In this document: positions 35,060-42,999 of the stretch, piece after piece
Layout: every line of letters begins with the position of its first letter
Position numbering within the stretch: the first letter of the stretch is position 1
NCBI RefSeq assembly: GCF_035917975.1
Contig: NZ_CP109130.1
Location: forward strand, 8,246,001-8,310,000
DNA: 64,000 nt
Direction of reading: 5' to 3'
Source: Streptosporangium sp. NBC_01756
GTDB taxonomy: Bacteria; Actinomycetota; Actinomycetes; Streptosporangiales; Streptosporangiaceae
The notes under the pieces: generated by a model
Database searches by the model: none
Seen by the model: the letters and a program-made list of their open reading frames with translations, nothing else
Told to the model about the DNA's origin: nothing
Translations under genes and position numbers: made by a program

Positions 35060-35088
35060 CGGGAGGCTGCGTCGCCGGCAGCCTCCCG
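35060..35088 (+). terminator. Terminator hairpin closing the biosynthetic cluster
   Basis: CGGGAGGCTGC (35060-35070) pairs perfectly with GCAGCCTCCCG (35078-35088) around a 7-base loop, 23 bases after the last ligase gene. There is no U-tract. The TetR gene reads toward it from the right, so it may serve both. Confidence 0.7.
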
Positions 35089-35214
35089 ACGCCGAGCAGG
35101 CTCCGCGGCTGTATCGATCGAGTCGTCCTCGACCTGGGATCCTGCCGGCAGGCGAGGCCGGGTGCCGTCCGTTGCGGCCGATGGCACGGGCTCGCACGAG
35201 AGATTCAAGTGCCA

Positions 35215-35802
35215 TCAGCCGGAGGCGACGGGAAGGCACATTCCTTGGATGCCGAAGGACAGCAGGCGCTCGGCCTGTGCGGGCGATGTCTGTTCCCCGG
35301 CCCAGGCGACCGCGTTGATCAGGGCGTACAGGTCTGCGGCGGTGGCGTCGCCGCGGACGGTTCCAGCGGCCTGCGCACGGTTGAGGAGCCGCTCGCCGCC
35401 GGTGAGTACCGCTTGACAGGCGGCATGCAGCTGCGAGGTTTCGTCTTCGATGCTGCGCATCATCGAGATGGCCAGCCCTCGGTACACCATGGCGTGCGCC
35501 ACTACCGCTCGCGCCCAGATGACCAACGCCTCGTGCGCGGACGGGTGATCGAGGAGCTCGCGGGCTGAGCCGGACAGCGTTTGCATCCGGCTGCGCAGCA
35601 ACGCCTCCAAAAGAGCCTGCCGGGTGGGGAAGTGGCTGTAGAGCGTGCCGTTCGCCACTCCGGCGCGCCGGGTGATCTCCTCCAGTGAGGCTTCGACGCC
35701 GTGTTCGGCGAACACCGTCGCCGCTTCGGCGAGCAGGCGTTCGTAGTTGCGGCGCGCGTCCGCGCGCATCCTGCGCTGCGGCGCCGGGCCGGTGGTCGTC
35801 AT
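35215..35802 (-). CDS. TetR-family repressor (divergent from NmrA gene)
   Basis: TetR-type regulator of 195 residues. The helix-turn-helix (about 15-55) reads FAEHGVEASLEEITRRAGVANGTLYSHFPTR in family style; the C-terminal ligand domain contains the WARAVVAHAMVYRGLAISMM helix. ATG at 35802 is chosen for GGGGAG five bases upstream; an ATG at 35823 is the alternative. It is divergent from the NmrA-like gene, and the 98-base gap holds two copies of a 15-bp palindrome, so it most likely represses itself and that gene until an electrophile or quinone-like ligand binds. The ligand is unknown. Confidence 0.86.
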   Translation of the reverse strand: MTTTGPAPQRRMRADARRNYERLLAEAATVFAEHGVEASLEEITRRAGVANGTLYSHFPTRQALLEALLRSRMQTLSGSARELLDHPSAHEALVIWARAVVAHAMVYRGLAISMMRSIEDETSQLHAACQAVLTGGERLLNRAQAAGTVRGDATAADLYALINAVAWAGEQTSPAQAERLLSFGIQGMCLPVASG

Positions 35803-35824
35803 GGGCACTCCCCGGGTTGCCAAG

Positions 35825-35862
35825 TTGAGACTGTCTCAATATATTTCTTGAGACAGTCTCAG
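35825..35862. promoter_or_regulatory. Twin TetR operator palindromes
   Basis: TTGAGACTGTCTCAA (35825-35839, perfect palindrome around one base) and TTGAGACAGTCTCAG (35848-35862) are near-identical sites 23 bases apart centre-to-centre. They lie between the divergent TetR and NmrA genes in an A+T-rich patch that probably holds both promoters. Confidence 0.85.
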
Positions 35863-35900
35863 TTTACTGTCTTCCTGTTCGCCCCATCGAAAGGGCCCCT

Positions 35901-36776
35901 GTGAACACTGCCGTCAAGCCCATCCTCGTGACCGGTGTGACCGGACGCCAAGGCGGGGCCGTCGCCGCCCAGCTCCTGGCCGCCGGCCGGCCGGTGCGCG
36001 CCCTCGTTCGCGATCCGGCCGCACCGGTCGCCCAGATGCTCAAAGCGCAGGGCGCTGAGCTGCGTGTCGGAGACCTTGACGATCCCGGCTCGCTCGCGGC
36101 GGCCGCGGCCGGCGCCTACGGCGTCTTCGGCGTCACACCCGACGACGCCGACTTCGCACGCGAGATCCGCCGTGGCCGCAACCTCGCTGACGCTGCGGCG
36201 GCGGCGGGCACCTCCCACTTCGTGTTCACCTCGGTCGGCGGTGCCGACCGAAGCGCCGGGATCGGCTACTGGGAGAGCAAATGGCAGATCGAGCAGCACA
36301 TACGTGCGCTCGGCCTGCCCGCGACGATCCTGCGGCCAGTCCGTTTCATGGAAAATCACACCATTCCCGACCTGCCCTTCGGTGGCATCGTCAACGGCGA
36401 GCTCACCCACCTGTTCCATCCGGAAACCCCGGTGCAACTCATCGCCGTCACCGACATCGGCGTCTTCGCCCGCCTCGCCTTCACCCGGCCGCAGGACTAT
36501 CTCGGCCAGGCGATCGAGCTCGCCGGCGACGAGCTGACCCCCCGCCGGGCGGTGGAGCTCATCAGCCGCAGCCTCGGCCACGAGGTCACCTACCGGCAGG
36601 TCGGCAGCCTCGGACTGGGCCAGGAGACCGAGCGTGCTTTCGCGTCCGAGCACGGTCTATGGCAAGCCGACATCGCGGCGCTGCGCGAACGCCATCCCGG
36701 CCTGCTGGACTTCCGGACCTGGCTGCAACGCGGCGGCGCCGAGCAGATCCAGGCGCTGTTCGCCGGGACTCACTAG
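35901..36776 (+). CDS. NmrA-like NAD(P)-binding protein
   Basis: Atypical short-chain-dehydrogenase-fold protein of 291 residues. The dinucleotide motif is LVTGVTGRQGGAVA near residues 9-22, followed by VRALVRDP for NADP(H) preference, VGDLDDPGSL, FVFTSVGGAD and the SKWQIEQHIRALG segment where a classical SDR would have YxxxK; the tyrosine is not in place, as in NmrA/HSCARG regulators and some quinone reductases. GTG at 35901 follows AAAGGG. Control by the divergent TetR through two operators suggests a redox or xenobiotic response. It ends seven bases from the convergent enolase-family gene. Confidence 0.85.
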   Translation: MNTAVKPILVTGVTGRQGGAVAAQLLAAGRPVRALVRDPAAPVAQMLKAQGAELRVGDLDDPGSLAAAAAGAYGVFGVTPDDADFAREIRRGRNLADAAAAAGTSHFVFTSVGGADRSAGIGYWESKWQIEQHIRALGLPATILRPVRFMENHTIPDLPFGGIVNGELTHLFHPETPVQLIAVTDIGVFARLAFTRPQDYLGQAIELAGDELTPRRAVELISRSLGHEVTYRQVGSLGLGQETERAFASEHGLWQADIAALRERHPGLLDFRTWLQRGGAEQIQALFAGTH

Positions 36777-36783
36777 CGCGAGG

Positions 36784-37941
36784 TCAGGGGCGTGCCACCA
36801 GGACGTCGACCGCCAGGTCGCGGACCACGCCCTCGTCGACCTCGACGCCGAGCCCCGGCCCGGTGGGGACGTGGGCGACCCCATCTGTGATCTTCACCGT
36901 CGTGCCGGTGGCGTAGGGCGAGGAGATGAACTGCCTGCCGTTGAGGTCGACCGGCCCGGTGATACCGTGCGCCGCGAACAGGTGCAGGGACGCGGCCAGC
37001 CCGAGATCGGAGTCGGTCAGCCCCGAGCCCATCAGCCGGACGCCGCAGTCCTCGGCCAGCTGGCACAGGCGCCGCGACAGGGTGAGGCCACCGGTCCGCT
37101 GGACCTTGGCGATCGCCACGTCGACCGCGCCGAGCCGTACCAGGGTCGCCAGATCGGTGGGGTGCCGCAGGCTCTCGTCGAGGGCCACGGGCAGGGGCGA
37201 GGAGTCGCGCATCCGCCGCAGACCGGCCAGGTCGTTGGCGGGGAGCGGCTGCTCGAACGCGGTCACCCCGAGGTCGAGCAGCCTGGCGGCCAGCCGGAGG
37301 GCGATGTCGCAGGTGTAGGCCTGGTTGGCGTCGACCCACAGGGGCGCGTCCGGCGCGGCGTCGCGTACGGCGGCCACCACCGCGAGGTCGTCCTCCTCCG
37401 AGTGGAGCCCGATCTTGACCTTGAACGCGCGGTACCCCGCGTCCCTGCCCTCGGCGACGCACTCGGCGACCTCCTCGGCCGTCTGCCCCGACACGATCCA
37501 GGCGAGCTGGATCTCCTCGCTGCGGCGCTGCCCCCACAGCACGCCGACGGGCACCCCGGCGGCACGGCCGAGCAGGTCGTGCAGGGCCACGTCGACCGCG
37601 CACTTGGCCAGGGGGGCGCCGATCGACAGGCCCCGGTTGATCGCGCGGTCGAACGCCGTGGTGACGGCGTCGAGGTTCCAGACCGGCCTGCCGATGATCG
37701 CGGGCGCCAGGTAGCGGTCGATGGTGGTGACGATCGACTCGGCCGTCTCGTAGGTCCAGGCGGGCACCGGGGTGGCCTCGCCCCAGCCGTGGACGCCGTC
37801 GGCGCTCACCTTGACCAGGACGCGGATGCTGGGCTGTCCCGCGACGGCGACCGATCCGCCGGAGACGCCGAAGGAACGCAGGGTCGGCAGTGCGACGGCG
37901 TAGGTCTCCACCCGGTCGATGGAGAGTCCGGCCAGAGTCAC
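36784..37941 (-). CDS. Mandelate racemase/muconate lactonizing family enzyme
   Basis: Enolase-superfamily enzyme of 385 residues in the MLE subgroup. The KxK motif is FKVKIG, metal ligands are in WVDANQ, FEQPLP and LDESLR, and the opposite lysine is in AIAKVQRTGG. The capping domain includes HGWGEATPVPAWTYE. Candidate reactions are cycloisomerisation of cis,cis-muconate, dipeptide epimerisation or N-acylamino-acid racemisation; sequence alone does not choose. GTG at 37941 follows AAAGGA and overlaps the LacI stop as GTGA. Co-transcription with a LacI regulator and divergence from an ABC importer suggest catabolism of an imported compound. It is not close to the epimerase at 26359. Confidence 0.85.
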   Translation of the reverse strand: MTLAGLSIDRVETYAVALPTLRSFGVSGGSVAVAGQPSIRVLVKVSADGVHGWGEATPVPAWTYETAESIVTTIDRYLAPAIIGRPVWNLDAVTTAFDRAINRGLSIGAPLAKCAVDVALHDLLGRAAGVPVGVLWGQRRSEEIQLAWIVSGQTAEEVAECVAEGRDAGYRAFKVKIGLHSEEDDLAVVAAVRDAAPDAPLWVDANQAYTCDIALRLAARLLDLGVTAFEQPLPANDLAGLRRMRDSSPLPVALDESLRHPTDLATLVRLGAVDVAIAKVQRTGGLTLSRRLCQLAEDCGVRLMGSGLTDSDLGLAASLHLFAAHGITGPVDLNGRQFISSPYATGTTVKITDGVAHVPTGPGLGVEVDEGVVRDLAVDVLVARP

Positions 37942-38999
37942 GATGGGGTCCTTTCGGCAGGCGTCGTCCCGGCGGGGGCCGAGGTGCTCGCTCGCAGCAC
38001 GACCACACCCGGGACGCGTTCGATACGGCTGCGCCCGGCTGTGGCAGGCCGCAGGGCCAGTGCCATGACGCGCTTCCCCAGCTCCTCCAGAGGCAGCGCC
38101 ACGGTGGTCAGCGGCGGTGTCAGATCGCCGACCACGGGAATGTCGTCGAATCCGGCGAGGGAGACGTCGGTGGGCACGGCCAGCCCGTGGTCCCGGAAGG
38201 CGGCGAGCGCGCCGACCGCCATGATGTCGGTCGAGGCGAAGACGCAGGTGGCGCGCAGCCCTCGGGAGATCAGTTCGGTGGCGGCCCGGTAGCCGCCGTC
38301 GCGGCTGAAGACGCCCTCCACGATCTGGTCCGGGTCGAGTGTGATCCCCGCCTGGGCGAGCGCGTCCCGGAAGCCGTTGAGCCGGTCCAGCACGGTGGTG
38401 AGCGTGGGCGGTCCGGTGAGCACGGCGAAGCGACGGTGGCCGAGGTCGAGCAGCACCTCGGCGAGAGCGGCGGCCCCGGCGCGGTTCTCGGGCAGGACCG
38501 AGTCGATGCGGAGGCCCTGGTGGCGGCTGACCGCGGCGATCCTCGCCCCCGCGGCGCTGCACCGGGCCAGTTCCTCCCGCATCGCCTCCTGCCAGGCGCG
38601 GTCCTCGAACCCCGAGCCGATCAGCAGGATCGCCCGCACGCGCTGGCCGCGCATCATGGAGATGTAGGAGAGCTCCCGGGCCGGGTCGCGGAAGGTGCTG
38701 CCCATGATGACCTGGAGGTCGTGCTCGGCGGCGGCGCGCATGACCCCCCGGGCGATCCCGGCGAAGTAGGGGTCGCTGACGTCATGGCAGATGACGCCCA
38801 CCGTCTGGCTGGAGGCGCGGGCGAGCGCCTGTGCGTGGGCGTTGGGGGTGTAGGCGAGCTGCCCGGCCGCGGCCAGGACGCGCTCCCTGAGGTCGGCGCG
38901 TACCCGGGTGGTGCCGTTCAACGCGCGGGAGGCGGTAGCGGGCGACACCCCTGCGACCTGCGCTACGTCGCTGAGGGTAATCTGCGGGTATTCATCCAC
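37938..38999 (-). CDS. LacI-family transcriptional regulator
   Basis: Regulator of 353 residues with an N-terminal LacI helix-turn-helix (ITLSDVAQVAGVSPATASRALNG, about 7-29) with the hinge ALARASSQTVGV and a periplasmic-binding-protein-like effector domain (SDPYFAGIARGV, FASTDIMAVGALAAF, SLAGFDDIPV). It is coupled to the enolase-family gene and divergent from an ABC importer. Three GAAAGCGCTT-type sites in the gap match the usual LacI-family operator GAAAGCGCTTTC, so it probably controls both directions. The effector would be the imported compound or its product. Confidence 0.9.
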   Translation of the reverse strand: MDEYPQITLSDVAQVAGVSPATASRALNGTTRVRADLRERVLAAAGQLAYTPNAHAQALARASSQTVGVICHDVSDPYFAGIARGVMRAAAEHDLQVIMGSTFRDPARELSYISMMRGQRVRAILLIGSGFEDRAWQEAMREELARCSAAGARIAAVSRHQGLRIDSVLPENRAGAAALAEVLLDLGHRRFAVLTGPPTLTTVLDRLNGFRDALAQAGITLDPDQIVEGVFSRDGGYRAATELISRGLRATCVFASTDIMAVGALAAFRDHGLAVPTDVSLAGFDDIPVVGDLTPPLTTVALPLEELGKRVMALALRPATAGRSRIERVPGVVVLRASTSAPAGTTPAERTPS

Positions 39000-39052
39000 G
39001 CCGTTCCCTCACCTCCTCTTGACCCATTTGTGAGACGGCCCTACCGTACACC

Positions 39053-39100
39053 GGAAAGCGCTTTCGGATAGCGCTTTCCGATCACTGAGAAAGCGCTTGC
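39053..39100. promoter_or_regulatory. Three tandem LacI-type operators
   Basis: GAAAGCGCTTTC at 39054-39065 is a perfect palindrome; AGCGCTTTCC at 39070-39079 and GAAAGCGCTTGC at 39089-39100 are partial copies. The centres are 13 and 22 bases apart. They lie between the LacI start (38999) and the ABC permease start (39142). Confidence 0.85.
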
Positions 39101-39141
39101 GTAAGGGCCCGCCCAAACGCGAGTGGAAGGAGGGGCTCCCC

Positions 39142-39957
39142 ATGAGCATGAACCTCGGCGGATCCGAGGGTCGGCTGCTCGCCGTGCTCGAACAGAGCTG
39201 GCGCCCGGTCGCGCTCCTCGTCGCCTGTTTTGCGGCATGGTGGGCGGTCACCTTCGCTCAGCTGGTGCCGTCCTACCTCGTCCCCTCACCGGGGACGACC
39301 CTGAGTGTGATGGCCGACAAGTGGCCCTACCTCTGGCAGCACACCTGGGTCACCACCTACGAGACCGTCATCGGCTTCGTCATCGCCGTGGTCGTCGGTG
39401 TGCTGGCCGCCGTCATCATGGTCTACTCCACGACGGTGGAGAAGACGCTCTACCCCGTCCTGCTCTTCGCCCAGGTCGTCCCCAAGATCGCAATCGCTCC
39501 GCTGTTCGTGGTCTGGCTCGGCTTCGGCCTGACCCCCAAGGTCGTCGTCGCGGTCCTGATCGCCTTCTTCCCCGTCGTGATCTCCATGGTGACCGGCCTG
39601 AAGTCGGTCGACCCGGAGATGCTCCAACTCGCCTCCACCATGGGCGCGAGCCCGCTCAAGACCTTTGCCAAGATCCGCTTTCCCGCATCCCTTCCCCACT
39701 TGTTCTCCGGGCTGAAGGTGGCCGTCACCCTCGCGGTGACCGGTGCCGTCGTCGGGGAGTTCGTCGGTGCGAACGAGGGTCTGGGCTTCGTGATCCTGCA
39801 GGCCAACGGCAACCTCGACACTCCCATGCTGTTCGCCGGGCTGCTGGTCATGTCGCTGATCGGTGTCGTGCTGTTCGTTCTCGTCGAGGTCGCCGAGCGG
39901 CTGATGCTGCCCTGGCACGCCAGCCGGCGAGGCGAGGCAGTGACCACCACCCTCTGA
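39142..39957 (+). CDS. ABC importer permease (SsuC/TauC/ThiX type)
   Basis: Inner-membrane permease of 271 residues of a nitrate/sulfonate/taurine/thiamine-precursor type ABC importer, with about six predicted helices. The coupling EAA loop appears as LASTMGASPLKTFAKIRFPASLPHLFSGLKVA near residues 165-195. ATG at 39142 is preceded by GAAGGAGGGG; an ATG two codons later is possible, and an open frame back to 39097 overlaps the third operator and is rejected. First gene of the importer operon; LacI control is likely through the upstream sites. Confidence 0.87.
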   Translation: MSMNLGGSEGRLLAVLEQSWRPVALLVACFAAWWAVTFAQLVPSYLVPSPGTTLSVMADKWPYLWQHTWVTTYETVIGFVIAVVVGVLAAVIMVYSTTVEKTLYPVLLFAQVVPKIAIAPLFVVWLGFGLTPKVVVAVLIAFFPVVISMVTGLKSVDPEMLQLASTMGASPLKTFAKIRFPASLPHLFSGLKVAVTLAVTGAVVGEFVGANEGLGFVILQANGNLDTPMLFAGLLVMSLIGVVLFVLVEVAERLMLPWHASRRGEAVTTTL

Positions 39958-39996
39958 AGACGAGCCAGTGACCATCACCCAAGGAAGGGTAATCCC

Positions 39997-41010
39997 GTGA
40001 AATCTCGAATCCTCATCGTCGCCCTGATGCCCGCCATCCTCGTCGCGGCCTGCAGCAGCGGAGGCGGCACGACCACCAGCGCCTCGGGTAAGCAGCTCGA
40101 CCAGGTGACCCTCACACTCAACTGGTACCCCTACGGCGAGCACGCCCCGTTCTATCTCGGAAAGAAGCAGGCCGTCTTCGAGAAGCACGGCATCGATCTG
40201 AAGATCCAGGCCGGTCAGGGCTCCCAGAAGACCGTTCAGGCCACCGGAGGCGGGCAGACCGACTTCGGCTGGGCCGATACCCCGGCACTGCTGGCGGCCG
40301 TCGGGCAGGGAGTCCCGGTCAAGAGCCTCGGCGTCTACCTGCAGACCACGCCCGCCTCGGTCCAGTTCTTCGACGAGAAGAACATCACCAAGCCGGCCGA
40401 CCTCAAGGGCAAGAAGATCGCCGGCACGGCCGGTGACGCCCTGTCCAAGACGTTCCCCACCTTCCTCAAGGCGAACGGCCTGGCCGAGACCGACGTGCAG
40501 ATGCAGAACACCGACCCGGCGGGCAAGATCGCCGCGGTGATCTCGGGGCAGGCGGACGCCCTGCTGGGCTACGCCTCCGACCAGGGGCCGACGATGCAGG
40601 AGAAGGCCGGCAAGAAGGTCTCCTACCTGCGCTTCTCCGAGTTCGGCCTCAACTTCTACAGCAACGGCCTGCTGACCTCCACCAAGACGCTGGAGAGCAA
40701 GGCCGACCTGGTCAAGCGCATGGTCGCGGCGACCAGCGAGGCCTGGGCCGCCGCGGAGAAGGACCCGCAGGCCGCCGTGGACTCGATGGCCGGGGCCTCC
40801 GAGCAGCTTCCCAGCCCGCAGGTGCTGCTCGACCAGTTCAAGACCACGGTCACGGTGCTGCACACGGACGCGACCAAGGGCATGGCGCCGGGGGTCAACA
40901 CCGCCGCCGACTGGCAGACGACGATCGACACCTTCGCCAAGGCCGGTGTGATCACCAAGGCCGAGGCGCCGGCCACCTACTGGGACGAGAGCGTCGCTCC
41001 GAAGGGTTGA
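39997..41010 (+). CDS. ABC importer substrate-binding lipoprotein (NMT1/THI5-like)
   Basis: Secreted lipoprotein of 337 residues. The signal peptide ends in the lipobox LVAAC with the modified Cys at about residue 19, followed by a Ser/Gly/Thr linker. The mature start LNWYPYGEHAPFYLGKKQAVFEKHGIDL is the hallmark of the NMT1/THI5-like family that binds pyrimidine thiamine precursors, sulfonates or riboflavin-like ligands. Further family segments are FGWADTPALLAAVGQG and DLKGKKIAGTAGDAL. GTG at 39997 follows AAGGAAGGG. The ligand is unknown; the linked enolase-family enzyme would argue for a carboxylic acid or amide. Confidence 0.86.
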   Translation: MKSRILIVALMPAILVAACSSGGGTTTSASGKQLDQVTLTLNWYPYGEHAPFYLGKKQAVFEKHGIDLKIQAGQGSQKTVQATGGGQTDFGWADTPALLAAVGQGVPVKSLGVYLQTTPASVQFFDEKNITKPADLKGKKIAGTAGDALSKTFPTFLKANGLAETDVQMQNTDPAGKIAAVISGQADALLGYASDQGPTMQEKAGKKVSYLRFSEFGLNFYSNGLLTSTKTLESKADLVKRMVAATSEAWAAAEKDPQAAVDSMAGASEQLPSPQVLLDQFKTTVTVLHTDATKGMAPGVNTAADWQTTIDTFAKAGVITKAEAPATYWDESVAPKG

Positions 41011-41117
41011 CCTCCTCCCCTCCCCGAGGGAGGGGAATTCCCACACCGAATCGCGCGCTGCCGCGCTGCGTTTCTTCCCCGCTTGAAGGCGGGGGTATCC
41101 ACGCTTAAGGAGATTCG
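41011..41117. repeat. Two-hairpin element inside the ABC importer operon
   Basis: CCCCTCCC-CGA-GGGAGGGG (41017-41035) is a perfect 8-bp stem with a 3-base loop; CCCCGC-TTGAAG-GCGGGG (41077-41094) is a second hairpin. They flank a GC-repetitive spacer between the binding-protein stop and the ribosome site of the ATPase gene. The paired GC-rich hairpins recall ends of IS200/IS605-type elements or REP-like units, but no transposase is present. It may instead lower expression of the ATPase relative to the binding protein. Confidence 0.45.
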
Positions 41118-41936
41118 ATGAAGGGCAACCTGGAGGCCGAGCGCACGCCCGGCAGCGCGGCCACGGTCGCGGCGGTGGAACTCGACGCCGTCGCGGTCCG
41201 GTTCCGGGCCAAGAAGAAGGAGGTGACCGCGCTGCACGACGTCTCCCTGAGCGTCGCCCCCGGCGAGTTCGTCTCGATCGTCGGCCCTTCGGGTTGCGGC
41301 AAGTCGACCCTGCTCAAGCTGGTCTCGGGACTCCTCAAGCCGTCGGCGGGCGCCGTGCGGCTGTTCGGGGAGACGGTCGGCGGCACCAGGCGCGACATCG
41401 GATACGTGTTCCAGCGCGCGGCGCTGCTGGAGTGGCGGTCCGCCCGCCGCAACATCCTGCTCCAGGCGGAGATGCGTGGGATGCCCGCCGCCGAAGCCGG
41501 GAAGCGGACGGACGAGCTCATCGAGATGACAGGGCTCAGCGGCTTCGAGGACGCGCTGCCGCACGAGCTGTCGGGTGGCATGCAGCAGCGGGTGGCCCTG
41601 TGCCGGGCGCTGCTGCACCGTCCGCCGGTCCTGCTGATGGACGAGCCGTTCGGCGCGCTCGACGCGCTCACCCGTGAACAGATGAACGTCGAGCTGCACA
41701 GGATCTGGCGGGAGACCGGCACGACCGTGCTCCTGGTCACCCACTCCATCGCCGAGTCGGTCTACCTGGCCAACCGGGTCCTGGTGATGACCGCGAGGCC
41801 GGGCACCGTCGCCGAGGTCATCGACGTCGACCTGCCCGACTCCCGCGACTACACCGAGACGATGGCCCAGCCCCGGTTCGCCGAGGCGACGGCGCGGATC
41901 CGCGATCTGCTCGGTGCCGCCACGGCGGCGGAGTAG
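41118..41936 (+). CDS. ABC importer ATP-binding protein (SsuB/TauB/ThiZ type)
   Basis: Cytoplasmic ATPase of 272 residues powering the importer encoded by the two previous genes. Walker A is GPSGCGKST, the Q-loop FQRAALLEW, the signature LSGGMQQRV, Walker B VLLMDEPFGALD and the switch histidine in LLVTHSIAE. AAGGAGATTCG precedes the ATG. Unlike the permease and binding protein, it is separated from them by a 107-base gap with two hairpins. All three importer parts are therefore intact, in contrast to the second importer at 52350. Confidence 0.9.
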   Translation: MKGNLEAERTPGSAATVAAVELDAVAVRFRAKKKEVTALHDVSLSVAPGEFVSIVGPSGCGKSTLLKLVSGLLKPSAGAVRLFGETVGGTRRDIGYVFQRAALLEWRSARRNILLQAEMRGMPAAEAGKRTDELIEMTGLSGFEDALPHELSGGMQQRVALCRALLHRPPVLLMDEPFGALDALTREQMNVELHRIWRETGTTVLLVTHSIAESVYLANRVLVMTARPGTVAEVIDVDLPDSRDYTETMAQPRFAEATARIRDLLGAATAAE

Positions 41937-42008
41937 CCGTCCCGCCCGTGCCCGGTCGGGGCCGCCGGAAGGCGCTCCTGACCGGGTCGGCAGACCGCCT
42001 GCCCGGCG

Positions 42009-42932
42009 TCACCGGGCTCCGCTGAGATAGACCTCCCCGGCCAGCTTGGTCACCTGTCCCGTGGAGCGCTGCCAGCTGGTCCCGGCGGGGTGGGCGGTGA
42101 GCAGGACCATGATCCACCGTTCCTTCGGGCCGACGAGCCCGGTGGTGTGCAGCACCGGGTGCCCGAGGTCGGGGACCGGGCCGGCGGCGGACCCCGCGGC
42201 TGCGACCGTGGTCGCGACCCGGGCCGGAGCCGCGGTGCCCGCCGCCGGGGCCTGCCCGGGGGCGGGAGCCGGCGCGGAGCCGTGCGCGGTGGCGGGCTTG
42301 CACCGGACCGGGGGCGTCTCGCCGTACCCCGACCAGCCTTGTTTGACCGCCCACGGCCGGACGACCCCGCGTGGGATGCCGAAATACTGGTCGAAGCCGT
42401 CGGAGCCGCACTGTCCGGCCTTGCGCAGGTGGCCCAGGATGAGGCCGCTGACCTTCGGGTCGGCCTGGTCGAGCAGGTAGCGGTAGGTCCGGACGACGTC
42501 CAGCGCGCTGAGCGAGGTGTAGCCCCAGAACCCGGGCAGGTCGGCGGGCGGGGGAGCGGTGTCGGTCAGCCGCAGCCGCCGCGCCATCCGCTCGATGATC
42601 TTTCCTTGGCCGCCCCGGGTCCAGAACGAGGTCGCCGCGTCGTCGTCGCTGACCCGCAGCATGGACGTGAGCAGGGCGAGATCCTTCCTGGGGACGCTGC
42701 TGTGCGACTCCAGGTAGTCGATCGCGATCATGATCTTCACCACCGACGCGGACCGGAACCTCCGGTGCACGTTGCGGTATGAGGTGACCTTGCCCGTCTG
42801 CCGGTCGAAGACCGCGTAGGCGGCGGTCATCCCGGCCGGGACCTGTGGCCGGGATGGAGCGGCGGCGGACGCCGGGCCGGTGGCCGCCAGGAGCGGAAGG
42901 GCTGTTGCGAGAAGTGCCAGGAAACGGGTCAC
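42009..42932 (-). CDS. Secreted serine hydrolase of beta-lactamase-like fold
   Basis: Exported protein of 307 residues. A signal peptide (FLALLATALPLLAATGPASAAA) ends near residue 25. The SxxK motif is visible as ASVVK (about residues 60-66), and a VSDDDAA segment stands where class A beta-lactamases have SDN. A long Ala/Pro-rich insert near 210-255 separates the C-terminal strands, where no clear KTG is seen. It is likely a class-A-like serine hydrolase or D,D-peptidase relative, but beta-lactamase activity cannot be claimed. GTG at 42932 is chosen because the signal peptide begins there; sequence further upstream in frame is not protein-like. Confidence 0.72.
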   Translation of the reverse strand: MTRFLALLATALPLLAATGPASAAAPSRPQVPAGMTAAYAVFDRQTGKVTSYRNVHRRFRSASVVKIMIAIDYLESHSSVPRKDLALLTSMLRVSDDDAATSFWTRGGQGKIIERMARRLRLTDTAPPPADLPGFWGYTSLSALDVVRTYRYLLDQADPKVSGLILGHLRKAGQCGSDGFDQYFGIPRGVVRPWAVKQGWSGYGETPPVRCKPATAHGSAPAPAPGQAPAAGTAAPARVATTVAAAGSAAGPVPDLGHPVLHTTGLVGPKERWIMVLLTAHPAGTSWQRSTGQVTKLAGEVYLSGAR

Positions 42933-42999
42933 CCGCAAATGCCTACCAGATCCCGGCGGCGGACGCAGGACGGCGGAACCGCCGGCAGGGCGGGACCGC

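Noticed and set aside
39286..41046. 586-codon open frame on the - strand opposite the ABC permease and binding protein
   Set aside because: Shadow frame made of Gly/Leu/Asp/His repeats; both real genes carry family motifs and signal sequences.
42009..42932. Calling the serine hydrolase a beta-lactamase resistance gene
   Set aside because: SxxK and an SDD-type motif are present but a KTG strand is not evident and a long insert is present, so resistance cannot be claimed.
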